Assembly (NCBI GenBank): GCA_016098155.1
Contig: JAAAJB010000025.1
Location: forward strand, 1 to 64,000
Length of the DNA stretch: 64,000 bases
Source of the DNA: Actinomortierella ambigua
Lineage: Eukaryota > Mortierellomycota > Mortierellomycetes > Mortierellales > Mortierellaceae
Direction: 5' to 3'
Each line of letters starts with the position of its first letter. The stretch's first letter is position 1. Below, one piece after another: positions 23,937-35,726 of the stretch. Under the pieces are notes generated by a model. That model did not search any database and was not told the DNA's origin. It saw only the letters and a list, made by a program, of their open reading frames with translations. The translations under genes and the position numbers were made by a program.

Positions 23937-25281
23937 CTGCTGCTGTTGTTGTTGATGTGGGTGGTATTGGTGATGGTGGTGAAGGTGATGATGATGGTTA
24001 GACTGTCCAGAGTCGGGTCGCACAATGCCATGTCCAGCAGCCGCATTCAGCTCTTGCTGCAGCAATTGTTGGTGCTTTTGCTGTTGCTGCTGCTGTTGCT
24101 GCTGCTGCTGATGGTGATCCAGGACATTGCCATTCGCTAACGACGACCAGTTGCTGTTGGGCGACATCATCAAGTTGTTCGCCGCAGATGGTCCAAACAG
24201 ATCTAGGGAACCCATCATGCTCGTCACATCCAGCGGCTTGCCCATAGTACCGTACCCATTCTCGCGGCCGGCGCCTCCTGCACCTCCATTGTTGTTGTTG
24301 TTGCTGTTGCCGCCGTTGCTACCACCAAACGTAGGCACCATAAACGGGCTTCCTCCATTCACGCCGGCGCTGTTGCTAGCGCCATTGCTGTTGCTGCCGC
24401 TCGTCGCAGGCATCCCCAATCCAGGTGGTGGTCCCGAAATTGTCGTGCTGCCGCCGACGCTACCACCGTTGGAGTAGGTCGACATGCCGCCAAGGCCACC
24501 GCTCGGCATGCCATAGTCCGACAGGTCATAGGCCGACCGCATCGAATTGAGCTTCAATTGGTTCATCAGGTTCGTGCTGTTATTGTTGCCGCCGAGGTCG
24601 TTGTTGCCGGCCGTGCCGCCTGCATTTCCGGCAGTCGTATCCGCTCCCGTCGTCGAGCCAGCAGCAGCATTGGCCGTGGTTGTGGTTGTGGTGGTGGTGG
24701 TCGTCGTCGCGGTCGTTCCATCATCCGACTCTCGTGAAAGCCCTCGCTCCGATCGAAGTGTCGGTCCGTTCAAGCCGAGCAGCAAGTCCGACTTGACTTT
24801 GGCAGCACGAGCAGCAGCAGCAGCTGCTGCTGCTGCCACTGCTGCCGACGATCCGTTCATCAATGGCGACTCTCCGGCACCAAACGAGGTTGGGTACCCA
24901 CCGTCCAAGGGAAGCATGGACGAGAACATCTGGGGCGAGTGGTTGAGGGGCTGCTGCTGATGGTGGTGGTGATGGTGAAGTCCCGGAGCGCCTTGCATCA
25001 CATGTGCGGTCGGGTCATGCATCCCATTTAACTTTGCCTGAAGCGAAGCAGCAGCCGTCATGTTGTTGTTGTTATGGTTCATCATATTTGTGGCGTTGCC
25101 AGCGGCAGCCGATGTGGGTGTTGTCGTTGTCGTTGTCGTTGTCGTCGAGGAGGACGATGACGATGATTGCCGGGATCGTGCTGCCGCTGCAGCCGCCATC
25201 AAGGGCGAGTTCATGCCACTGTTCAACACGCCCTTGACTGACTTGATCTCCTTGCGCTTCGAGCCAAGAGGGAACTGTTGC

Positions 25282-25313
<32 letters not shown>

Positions 25314-28300
25314 CTGTTGCTGTTGCAACGACGACTCTTGAATATGACGAAGCTTGTCATCACCTGCAGCTGAACTGTTACCATCTAGCTGATGGAAGTG
25401 ATGGTGGTTGTCCTCCAAAGATGACGCTGTACGGAGGCCGTTCGCTAGTCCCGTGTAGTTGGATGGGTGTGGCGCCTGCAGCGCCTCCACTAACGACGAC
25501 TTTGTCGCTCCAGAGGCTGACATACGCATAGACATGATAGCTGGGTCCTGGAAAGCTGCAGTGTTGTTACCTCCTATATCATGACATAGCACAAAGAAAT
25601 TGGTGCAAGGAAGGTTAGCATCAAAGATCCATCAAGATTTTTTGAGAGCTCAAGAGAAGTGGGGAGCCCAAAATCAAGTTTTTTTTTTCAGATAACGTAC
25701 CATGTAAGGACGCGCCCACGTTGGGTGGTGCAGACGCAGCGGCCTTCAAGAATGCACCAAAAAAGTCCTGAGCATCATCAGTTCGCCATCCATTAGCAGC
25801 TGACATGGCCTGTTGCTGTTGCTGAGAAGGCTGTTGCTGCTGCTGTTGCTGCTGCTGAGATTGTTGTACACTGCCCCAAAAGTCGTTGCGAAGGACAGGC
25901 TCCAAGCCTGGAGGAGGCGACTTGACAAGCGAAGGGGTAATATTGTTTCGCGTAATGCCTGGAGGTGCGCCACGCTGTGTCTGCTGTTGCTGTTGGAACT
26001 GCAACTGCTGGTGGTATTCGGCCATGCGCGACGATGGCGTGGTGAGCAATGGGTCAATGTTCAGCTGCGCCATTCCACGCTGCAACTCCGAGTCCCAGAG
26101 ACCAGACGACGAAGACGAAGTCGACCGGAACGCCGATTGTTGCTGCTGCTGTTGTTGTTGTTGCTGCTGCTGCTGTTGCTGCTGCTGCTGTTGCTGCTGC
26201 TGGGTATGTTGGAGTGTTTGACGAAGAGCAGCAGGCGACTGCGCCCCAAAACTCACGTTCACATTGGGGAACAAGGCACGGAAACCTTCCTGCATCGCCT
26301 GGAGGTTATTGGTATCTGAAAAGCCGTCCCTACCATAAGTGTCTGCATATTGGCTGGTCTCCATGGCAAAGCCGAAGCGCGAGGTCTGGCGTGGCTTGCC
26401 TGGGATCGGTGGTCCCACGGGTCGGTTACGGCCTGTAGCCGGGTCATAGTCCTGGTCGTCAAGGAAGGATCGACCAGGTGGGACGACAGAGCGGCGCATC
26501 AGAGGCTCGTCGTCCATTGAGAAGGGATTGAAGGATCCAGTGTAGTGGCTGGGCGTAAGCGGTACTCCCGTAAGTGCTGGAAGGTTGTCGAGAACAGGGC
26601 CAATGTTGAGCACGTTAGAGCCGACGCCCAATGGCGTCACACCGCGACCCTCCTCCATGCCATAGGGTAGTGTGGACAGTGTAGAATCTGGGTTAAACGC
26701 AAAAGAGCCCAACGAAAGAGCAGGGCCGCTGACAAAGAGATGCTCTTGTGCCAGTTTTGCAGCCTCCTGTTCCTCGCGTTCTCTTTGCTCGCGCTCCTTC
26801 TTGAGTCGTTCCTCCTCTTCCTTGAGAAGCCGAGCCCTCTCGAGCCGTTCCCTCTCCTCGCGCTCCTGTTTCTCCTTGGCTTCCCGCTCGAGTCGCTCTT
26901 TCTCTTTCTGCTCGCGCTCCTTCTGTTCCTGCAGCTCCTTCTCTCTTTGCAGCTGTTCCTTTCGAAGCTGCTCGCGCTTGAGCTGCTCCATGCGCTCCTT
27001 CTCCTTCTTCTCGGCTTCCAGCCTCTGCCTCTCCAACTCTTCTTGCATTCGCCGCTCCTCCTCCTCCTGCTGCTCCTTGAGCAGCTGTAGCTGCAGTTTC
27101 TGCTTCTTTTGCAATTCACGTTGTTCCTGAAGCAATTGCTGTCGAGCAGCTGCCTCAAGCGCAAGCGCTTCTGCTGGTGTGGGCGAATCAACAATTGGCG
27201 CTGGTGTTTTAGAGAAAAAGAAGGTCACATTGTTAGAACAAAGGCACTCTGCCACGCCCATTTGATTCCGAACACGAAAAAAAAATCGGAGGGATCGTCA
27301 TTCTCAGACTTACAGTTCAGAACTGATCCATCCTTGGCAAAGCTCAGCTCTTTCCGCTTGCCATTGTTGACCACTACGCCAGTGATTATCGACGTCGAGC
27401 CCTTGGAACGGAGTGGTGGTGGTGGTGCCTCCGGTTTCCGTGCAATGGAGCTTGCTAGGGTCGGCGTCGAAGGATTGCTGCCACGATTTCCCCAGGACGC
27501 CGAAGCCGGTAATGCCGAGGTTTCTTCGTCTTTGTCCCTCTCCCTTTCTCTCTGACTGTCTCGATCCCGGTAGTCATCATGACTCGTCCTTTCGCCAGGT
27601 GCAGGCCAATCCGATAGCGAGGATGATGCCGAATGGTACGAAGACGACGACGCGACGGTTGCCGCCTTCGTCTTTGGGGTGAGGGAGGCTGAGGGTTGGG
27701 ATGGTAAGGGTGGCCGACTGTGCGACTTTGAAGAATACGACTCGTACGAGTTTGGATGATCATGATGATGGTGTTTCCTGTTCGATTGACGAAAAAGGGG
27801 GGGGGGAGGGAACGAAAGGGAGGTTTTAGACTATATACTTCAGAGTCACATGTCACACCAGTCAAAGAGCAGCTTGGCATATCCTTACCCAACAGCAAGA
27901 TCCTCCTTGGTATAACTATCCGCATCTTCACCAGGCTCATGGAGATACATGCAACCTGGATTCTGGCACGTCATGCCCCGCAAGTAGTAGGTGCAGTACT
28001 TTGTCGTACCATAGGAGGCCCTACAATGAGAGGATAGAAATCAAATTAGCAAGGGTACACAACATGAGACAGTGAATAATACAGATTCTGAAAGCTCGCG
28101 CTCTTTGACTCACCTTAAAATCTTGCCATCCCAAACGCTGCCATCGATGGCGGCAATGGCCTTGGCAGCATCCTCCTTCCGAGCATAGGTAATGTAGACA
28201 CCCACACTCGGCACTGGAGACGCCCCAGACGACGTCGGCACTGGCCCATTCCTGCGGTTGATGACCACTTTTGAGATCTTGCCATACTGGCCAAAGTACT

Positions 28301-29319
28301 CGTATTGTCGCAATGTGTGCTATTTTCGTGAATGTGTGGACACAAGAGAGAGAGAGAGAGAGATTTCACAAAATGAATTTGTCAATTGGGTGGTACTCTC
28401 CAATAATCGATGAGCTGTGTGTAATGGTGTCATGGTGTTTGTCAGCGAATAAGACAAGGATGAGACGCAAAACTTACCTCGTCATTTGCCAGCTTTGCTG
28501 GAAGACCAATGACATAAACAAGACTCTTTTGAACGACACGCATGTTGGCTAGATGTTTCCTGTTCTGGGCCTCCATCTCCTTGCGTTCTCGCTCTTTTTG
28601 CTTCTTCTCATTCTTGATCAACGCAAGCCTGCAGGTTTGTAGGAAGGCAGAAAGAGGTCAAGCAGAAAAAAGCGATGCGTTTAGCAACCAAAAATAGGTA
28701 ACACCATGGACAAAAGAAGTGAAGGTGCAAAGGGGACAAAGGGGTGAGTGGGTGAGTGGGGGTGTGAAGAAGGCAGGGGGGGAACAGCATGTCAAGTGAA
28801 CGGGGTTGTGCAGATGCGGGGGGGGGGGGGGAAAGGTGAATTGGCTCGAGCCTCTCCGTTTGTGGCTTCGGAGCCCATCCCCTGCCTTTTGCTATCTCCC
28901 TCTCTTTCTCAATAGTCTGATTCGACAGGCACCACTTACTCATCGGCAGAGATGGGGGTGAATTCTACATTTTCCTCCGAGTAGACTCTTCGGCAGGCTG
29001 GACAGCGTCCATTGAGATCCTCCTTGATGTGATGCCAACAGAATCGACAAATCTATTTTTTTTTTGCATTGCATTAACAAAAACAATGAAAGAGGACAAG
29101 AAAGCAGGCACAGAGCAGACCAGAACGGGGAATCAGCATTGCTGCATTGAAAGACAGATTGATTGGATGGTCAAGTTGGGGAAGGGAGGAGGGGGAGGCA
29201 GCAGTTACCTGGTAGCCACAGGGACAGGGACGGAAGTTTCTGTCAGAAATATCGAGCTCCTCCATGCACAGGGGGCAGTCGAAATCTTCTTCATCAGACA
29301 TATTGTTCATTCGCGACAT
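23763..29319 (-). CDS. NOT4: CCR4-NOT subunit 4, RING E3 ubiquitin ligase
   Basis: Eight exons: 29319-29209, 29052-28940, 28628-28478, 28319-28114, 28020-27889, 27777-27314, 27200-25701, 25573-23763; 1,495 residues. NOT4 is the ubiquitin ligase linked to CCR4-NOT and acts in mRNA decay and ribosome quality control. The C4C4 RING spans about 15-60 (CPLCMEELDISDRNF, CGYQ, then ICRFCWHHI and CPACRRVY). A basic coiled-coil linker leads to an RRM (VYVIGLPAKLANDE, then YEYFGQYGKISKVVINRR). A CCCH finger follows (YCTYYLRGMTCQNPGCMYLH). The family-specific N-terminus is complete. The rest is a long Glu/Arg/Lys coiled coil coded by exon 7, several Gln and Asn runs, and a C-terminal helix ending KRNRRRIYA. 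Yeast Not4 is 587 residues; this form is more than twice as long. Confidence 0.95.
25276..25326 (-). repeat. Second CAG/CAA repeat in NOT4 (exon 8)
   Basis: An almost pure Gln run in exon 8. Shorter Gln runs follow near 24079-24112 and 23905-23953. Confidence 0.85.
26137..26202 (-). repeat. CAG/CAA repeat in NOT4 exon 7
   Basis: Twenty-two glutamine codons in a row, mostly CAG with interspersed CAA, in the disordered part of NOT4. A second such tract lies near 25276-25326. Confidence 0.85.
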
Positions 29320-30223
29320 TGTAGATGGATTTGTTTGGGATATACTTGAGAGAAGAGCAAGGTACGAGGCAGTGGATGGATAAAGATTGAGACTTGGACG
29401 TTTAGCAAATAGGTCCGTGTGTGTACTTTGAAAGACAAAAGGGAGTGTAGAGGTAGTGGTTGTGTCTTTGAGGGCAGGGGAGAATGGCGTGGCAACTGGT
29501 AGGGTAATTAGAGTTGCAGATTCCAAAGCAAGCGAATTGAAATGAGAGACAATCAGAGAGGAGAAGAGAAGGCCAGAAGAGACGGGATCGTCGATTAGAG
29601 CAAAGAGTGAGGCACGCTGTAGTAGACGTAGGAGAAGTAGTAACAGGGGTGGGTGGTAGTAATGGTTCGCTAGTTGGCTTGTTGCCGTGATGAGAAGAAA
29701 AAAGGAGAGTGGGTCGCAAACAAAAAATTCAAAAAATCTAGGAGTAGCCCGTACGATTCTTCAATCTCGGTGACGCCTAATGGCACTTTGACGCCACCAA
29801 AGTAGAAAAGCTCGTTATGCTATTCAACCATTCCGCAGACGTGCCGACTGGGTAAGCTCCACTCTACTGGGGCAGAGAAGGAGGTAGATCCTTTGTTGTT
29901 GTTGTTGTTGTCGTTGTTGTTGTTTTGACCACTATTGTTCTTATGCACGTCAGAGGAGCGGCACGTTGGACCATCCTTCAGCTTTTCTACTCACGGTGAC
30001 CAACTCTTTGCAGAATAAGGGCTGAAGAAGATACAGGAATAAACAAATCCTCTGATCCTAAGAACTTTTTTTTATCTGATTCAAAGAACCAATACACTGG
30101 TCCACCTTTCACTGTTGGCCCATGCACCCTCCCGCTTGAGGACTGAGCCCAAATCAAAGATTATGCGATTTGAAGATTCGGTTACGCAATAGATCGGCCA
30201 ATACGCCGAATCCCTCCTTTATC
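29320..30223. promoter_or_regulatory. Divergent promoter region, NOT4 / WDR70
   Basis: About 900 bases between opposed start codons. It contains a TTG-rich run (about 29893-29926). No TATA box at a convincing distance and no open frame of interest was found. Confidence 0.5.
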
Positions 30224-32784
30224 ATGACCGTCACTCAACCCTCGCTCTCCTCTTCGCACAACATGGATGTATGGAATACACACATAGGCTACTCGACCGT
30301 TAAGAGGACTCGGGAATGCAAAAAAACCCACTCTCATAGCTATTCAAATCTATCTCTTCATGTTCCCTGTAGGACAGCGACTTTGCAAAGTACTTTCCTG
30401 CTTCGTTTGGCAAGACCACACCCTCGAGGATCGTAAAGAAGGAGAAGAAGCCTCCAACAGACGACGGGCAGGATGCCCTTCGTTCCGCCATGCCCATGTC
30501 ATTTGGCAAGCAAAGCTCCTCCAGCCATCGCGACAAGCCGTCTTCGTCACGCCATTTACAGTCGGGGGATGAGCCAGAGGTACAGGACACCGCCATAGCA
30601 GACTCACAACGTGTTCAGTCAACCTTATGAAATGGACCAAATGCTGACACTGTGACACGCGGTGTTCTACTTTGCATAGATGCCTGCAAAGCCTGAGAAA
30701 AATGACAAACAAGATCAAGGTTCTGCAGAGAATACGCGCGGCGCTGAAGGCAGCCCCGACTCATCAAAGCGTACCGATCCCAATGACGACTCAGACGACT
30801 CAGATGACGACTCAGATTTGGAGGAACCATCACTGTCATCGGCCACCCTACCTCTCTCGCACGAGATTGTCCTCAGTGAACATTCGAAGGTAAGTATTTC
30901 ACCCTCCCCGCCGCAACTACTACCTCTTTCCGCCTCGTAACTCCATCGCTTTCTCTCGTTTGGAACCACTCGTAACAATTTTCTTCCGATTTCTATCATT
31001 AGACCATATCGGCCATGACGCTGGATCCCGCAGGAGCACGTCTGGTCACAGGAGGATACGATTATCAAATGTCATTTTGGGACTTTGCTGGTATGGATAG
31101 CCGATTCAAGCCATTCCGCACCCTCGAACCTTGCGGAAGCCATCAAATTCACAACCTCCAATACTCGCTGACAGGCGACAGGATCCTTGTCATCTCAGGG
31201 GAGACTAAAGCACGGATTTTTGATCGCAACTGTACTGAGATTGCAGAATTCCAGACAGGCGACCGCTACATTCGCGATCTGAGGAACACAGCTGGGCATG
31301 TGGCAGCTTTGACGAGCGGAACATGGCACCCCTATATGAAAAACACTATTTTGACCGCCTCAAATGACGGGTCGATCCGCATCTGGGATGTTGAAAACAC
31401 CAGGAAGCAGACGAGTGTGATCGCCTACAAAACCAAGGAGCGCGGTGGGCGCACGCCTGTCACAGCAGTCGCGTACAGCTCCAATGGCAAGCTCATCGCA
31501 GGAGGTAAGTCCTTGAAATGAATCCCAGGATTTATGTGTGCGATTTGTTATCACTGCTTCTAACGCAAACACATGTCAAACCTTGCCTTTCGGTGATAGC
31601 TGGCGGTGATGGAACGATTCTATTGTACCCCCATGATGGACCTTTCACCAGACCAGCACATGTATGCCACGGTGTTCTGCGCGTCTGGCTACGAGTCACC
31701 ATGAAACCAAGTTTGTATTGGAACGCTAACATTAAGGAACTCCTCTCTTACCATAATAGACATTAGAGAATGCTCATATGAAAGGCTCAGAGACTTCAAG
31801 CATCGTCTTCTCGAGGGACAGCCAACTTATGGTCTCACGAGGCGGAGATGACACAGTGAAAGGTATGAGGCCGACTGTCTGGGTGCCAACGGAACACATA
31901 ATGTATGTGACGCAGAGAAGGGTTTCTAAAACTTGCCAACTGTCTTCCTTGTTCGTTACAGTATGGGATGTGCGAAATCTTAGCAAGCCTGTTTCGGTTG
32001 CGGACGACCTCACATCTTACAACGTGGAGACCAACGTTATCTTCTCGCCAGATGAGCGTTTGATTGTGACCGGAACTGGCGTGAAGAAGAATGAGGGCTA
32101 CGGCAAGATTGTCATGTTTAATAGCCAAACCATGGAAGTTGTCAGGACAGCCAGTGTATCCAAGAGCAGTGTCGTTCGAGTGTTGTGGCATGACAAGCTG
32201 AACCAGGTATGGATGAAGGTTCCTATGACATTTGACTGGATAGTTCTCGGAGAAGTGGCATCCAAAAATTCTAACCAACGAATCCACCATTGTTGAAATA
32301 GATATTTGCGGGCAATTCAGATGGAACGACTCACGTCTTCTACGATCCGGAGGTCTCAACCAATGGTGCAAAATTGTGCGTCGGCAAGGCCCCCAAGAAG
32401 CGTGCAGTGGACGATTATGAGATCGATCGACCCATCATCACGCCACATGCTCTGCCCATGTTCAAGGAGGAGCGTGTTAAGAGCCACAAACGCAAGCATG
32501 AAAAGCTTCGCAAGGATCCTGTGGCGTCGCACCGCCCCGATCTCCCTATATCTGGTCCAGGACGTGGAGGCAAGGTTGGCACCAATGTGACGCAGCATAT
32601 TCTTTCGGGCTATGTAAAGGGCGATATCGTTCGGGGAGAGGATCCCCGAGAGGCGCTGCTCAAGTATCACGAAGTGTCTGAGAAGGACCCGAAATGGATC
32701 ACACCTGCATACAAACAGAGCCAGCCCAAAACTGTTTACGCTGATCCCGACCAGGATGAGAGGGAGCGCAAACGCCAAAAGTAG
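30224..32784 (+). CDS. WDR70: WD40 protein WDR70
   Basis: Eight exons: 30224-30268, 30373-30579, 30680-30889, 31003-31504, 31600-31661, 31760-31862, 31962-32206, 32302-32784; 618 residues. WDR70 is a nuclear WD-repeat protein that works with the DDB1-CUL4 ubiquitin ligase, with reported roles in histone H2B ubiquitination and DNA end resection. Diagnostic segments are MTLDPAGARLVTGGYDYQMSFWDFAGMD, split here as the first propeller blade, then NTILTASNDGSIRIWDVEN, LMVSRGGDDTVKVWDVRN and the basic C-terminal part KRKHEKLRKDPVASHRPD. The N-terminus holds SDFAKYFPASFGK and MPMSFGKQ. The first 15-codon exon has a weak donor (GTATGG), so the extreme N-terminus is less sure. Confidence 0.92.
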
Positions 32785-32930
32785 TTCTTTATCAGTGTAT
32801 TAGCCATAAGCTGATTGAAGAGCTTTCCATGGTCACCATAAAAATGACCTGTCTCCCATGCCGCTACAGTGATCCAAATCTGTCCTTACACTTGCCGGCA
32901 AACGGACTATCATCGAATGAAAAGACCCAA

Positions 32931-33440
32931 ATGTCACGCAGTGTCGTTCTCAATGTTGTTCTAATGGTCTCGGCATGCCTTGTCTTCATCCACGCTGTAC
33001 CACTGGAGGCAGTAGTTGAGTCATCAGTTGTCAGACGCTGGGACGATTGTGATCACGACGACTGCTTCTTCAGGGATGATGATGCCCTTGAAGAGTTTCT
33101 TCTAAAGGATCTACTCTTCGGCGTCCTTGGTGGATATGGCGGATTTGGATTTGACCGATTGAACGACCTTGAGATCCTGGCAGCTCTTTACACACCATTC
33201 AGTCAAAAAGGGTATAGACCATTTGGCATTGGAGGGGTGCCCTTTCGCTATGATGGAACGCCATCTTCAGATAACACAGATGTTCCTTGTTCTGGTAGCG
33301 ACTGTAGTGGAGCACAACACGCTGGACAGATGGCTCCTCCTGAGCCAGGATGGACATGCATTCCTCTTTTTCTTGCAATATTGCTTGTCATCTTGCATAA
33401 TGAACAGCCGTATCACAACTCTAAAACCTCTGCACACTGA
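32931..33440 (+). CDS. Small secreted or membrane-anchored protein, family unknown
   Basis: A 169-residue single-exon frame starting only 146 bases after the WDR70 stop. The start at 32931 places a clear signal peptide first (MSRSVVLNVVLMVSACLVF...). An in-frame ATG at 32829 would add 34 residues and bury that signal, so it is less likely. The mature part is acidic near its N-terminus (CDHDDC) and Gly-rich in the middle. It has two more Cys in PCSGSDC and one near the end. The C-terminus has a hydrophobic stretch (IPLFLAILLVILH) followed by a polar tail, as in a membrane anchor or GPI signal. I recognise no family. An AATAAA 138 bases downstream supports a separate transcript. Confidence 0.55.
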   Translation: MSRSVVLNVVLMVSACLVFIHAVPLEAVVESSVVRRWDDCDHDDCFFRDDDALEEFLLKDLLFGVLGGYGGFGFDRLNDLEILAALYTPFSQKGYRPFGIGGVPFRYDGTPSSDNTDVPCSGSDCSGAQHAGQMAPPEPGWTCIPLFLAILLVILHNEQPYHNSKTSAH

Positions 33441-33441
33441 T

Positions 33442-33468
33442 CGCCCTATACGCCCTATTCGCCCTATG
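33442..33468. repeat. Three tandem copies of CGCCCTATN
   Basis: Three head-to-tail 9-bp units that differ only in the last base, just after the small secreted protein stop codon. Confidence 0.8.
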
Positions 33469-33577
33469 CGCTCCTTTCTATAACACTAGCACCCGTACCT
33501 TGGTCCCAGCAACCACCCTTCTTCAACCTTAAGATAGAATGAACGATCCTCTTGTAACAAATACTATATGAGCAATG

Positions 33578-33583
33578 AATAAA
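33578..33583 (+). terminator. Candidate poly(A) signal of the small secreted protein gene
   Basis: AATAAA at a usual distance (138 bases) from the stop codon at 33440. Confidence 0.5.
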
Positions 33584-33872
33584 ATGCCAGGTGATTGTTG
33601 TTCCCAGAGACAGAATAGTGTTGGGAGCTTGATTCGAGTAGGAGTGAACAAGAGACTATTGGAGGGCTGCGGTGGAATGGTTGGCCTTCAAGGCTTCAAC
33701 AGGCCTTCCGCCAAAAAATAGAAAAATATACACTAAGCCACTTTTAAAAAAAAAATTGAAGGCAAAGCTCTGGAGAGATTTTCAAAACAGACAGTCGACC
33801 TTGGTTTTTTTTTTTTTTTGCATTCACCTCTCTCTTCCACTCCCTCTCGCTCCTCACATCCATCCATTCGCA

Positions 33873-35726
33873 ATGGTATGCACTCACTTACCTCTCGAAG
33901 ACAGAGCTTGACATCCCCTCCTTCTCTCTTATGGACAAACCCCCTTCATTACCCTCCACACATGATTCACCCTTGCTGAAGAGACTGATCAGCCTCTCTG
34001 CAAGCCCTTTGTGTATTTGCAAACAACAAGCCTCCCTCCCTCTCCCTCCTTCTCCTCCCTCGAAGAATGCGTCCACAAAGGACAACACCCATCTAATCGC
34101 CTGACTCTCCTTTTCATCCTGCATTACGACCACCCTGCTAGGTCAACTACTTTCTGTTAGAGACATCGTCCGGCTATGCTCTCTTTGAGCGCCTGGAATC
34201 GGAGGAGATTGGCTCCAAGCTGGCTGATGTTGCCAATGCCGCCTCTGATCTCTCAAAGTTCTCCAAGATGGTCAAGCTCAAGTCGTTTGGTCCCTTCAAG
34301 AGCGCTGCCCACGCTCTTGAGAACATTAACGACGTCTCTGAAGGTGCGTTACAGATTCTTTAGAGTGTTCAATGGGTTGCACTCTTCCCTTTTTTTTTCT
34401 TTTTTTCCTATTGGTTAGCTGAACAATTAGTACTTGTCTCCGTGTCCAATTGATCAACTAATAGGTATCATGAACGACCATCTCAAGGCATTCCTGGAGA
34501 TGAACTTGCCCAAGCCTGGCAAGAAGTCCAAGGTTGTCCTGGGTGTCTGCGACAAGTCGCTCGCCTCGTCGATTAAGGAGGGTCTTGGTTACGACTGTGA
34601 CGCTGGCGAGATTGTGATGGATCTGGTCCGTGGCGCTCGTATGTATGCTGACAAGCTCCTCAAGCAGCTCAAGGATGGCGATCTGGAGCGTGCGCAGCTG
34701 GGTCTCGGCCACTCGTACTCGCGTGGCAAGGTCAAGTTCAACGTCCACCGTTCGGACAACATGATCATCCAGGCGATTGCCCTGCTTGATCAGATGGACA
34801 AGGATGTCAACACCTTTGCCATGCGCATTCGTGAGTGGTACTCGTGGCACTTCCCCGAGCTGGTCAAGATTGTCAACGACAACTACAAGTATGCTCGTCT
34901 GGCACAGTTCATCAAGAACAAGGGTAACCTGTCGGAGAGCCACCTGGAGGGTCTGGAGGAGATCACCGGCGATGCTACCCAGGCTCAGCAGATCCTGGAC
35001 GCTGCCCGTGCCTCTATGGGTACCGACATTTCGGAGATCGATATGATCAACATTGAGAACTTTGCCAAGCGCGTCATTGATCTGGCCGACTACCGCAAGA
35101 AGCTGCACGAGTACTTGATCTCCAAGATGAACAACGTTGCTCCCAACTTGTCGGCACTCATTGGCGAGATGGTCGGTGCCCGCCTGATCTCGCACGCTGG
35201 CTCGCTGACCAACCTGTCCAAGTACCCTGCTTCGACCGTCCAGATTCTGGGTGCTGAGAAGGCTCTCTTCCGCGCTCTGAAGACCAAGGGCAACACCCCC
35301 AAGTACGGTTTGATCTACCACTCCTCGTTCATTGGCCGCGCCGGCACCAAGAACAAGGGTCGCATCTCGCGTTTCGTTGCCAACAAGTGCACGATCGCTT
35401 CGCGCATTGACTGCTTCAGCGATCAGCCCACGACCAAGTTTGGTGAGGCGATGAAGCACCAGGTTGAGGAGCGTCTCGAGTTTTACGAGTCTGGTGCTAC
35501 TCCCTCCAAGAACGCCGACACAATGAAGAAGGTCCTGGATGAGCTCAAGAGCGAGGAGTCCGAGGAGCCAGTTGCCAAGCCCTCGAAGAAGAGAAAGCAG
35601 GAGGATGAGGCCCCAGTGGAGAAGAAGAAGGCGAAGAAGGAGAAGGAGGAGAAGAAGGAGGAGAAGAAGGAGAAGAAGGAGAAGAAGGAGAAGAAGGAAA
35701 AGAAGGACAAGAAGGAGAAGAAGTAA
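33873..35726 (+). CDS. NOP56: Box C/D snoRNP core protein Nop56
   Basis: Exons 33873-33875, 34142-34343 and 34465-35726 give 488 residues. Nop56 pairs with Nop58 in the box C/D snoRNP that directs 2'-O-methylation of rRNA in the nucleolus. The first coding exon is only the ATG, followed at once by GTATGC; exon 2 opens with [19 protein letters not shown], the Nop56 N-domain. Diagnostic segments are [20 protein letters not shown] and, in the Nop domain, [19 protein letters not shown] and [19 protein letters not shown]. The C-terminus is a KKE/KKD-repeat tail, as in yeast Nop56. Length matches yeast (504). Codon use is strongly biased to C/G-ending codons, typical of high expression. Confidence 0.97.

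Larger units (their letters stand above)
33441..33872. other. Intergenic region before NOP56
   Basis: About 430 bases that hold the 3' end of the small secreted protein gene and the NOP56 promoter. A long poly-T run (near 33805-33820) precedes the NOP56 start by about 55 bases. No gene was found. Confidence 0.5.

Noticed and set aside
33876..34141. Possible box C/D snoRNA in NOP56 intron 1
   Set aside because: CTGA boxes occur, but no matching RTGATGA C box and terminal stem were found at suitable spacing.
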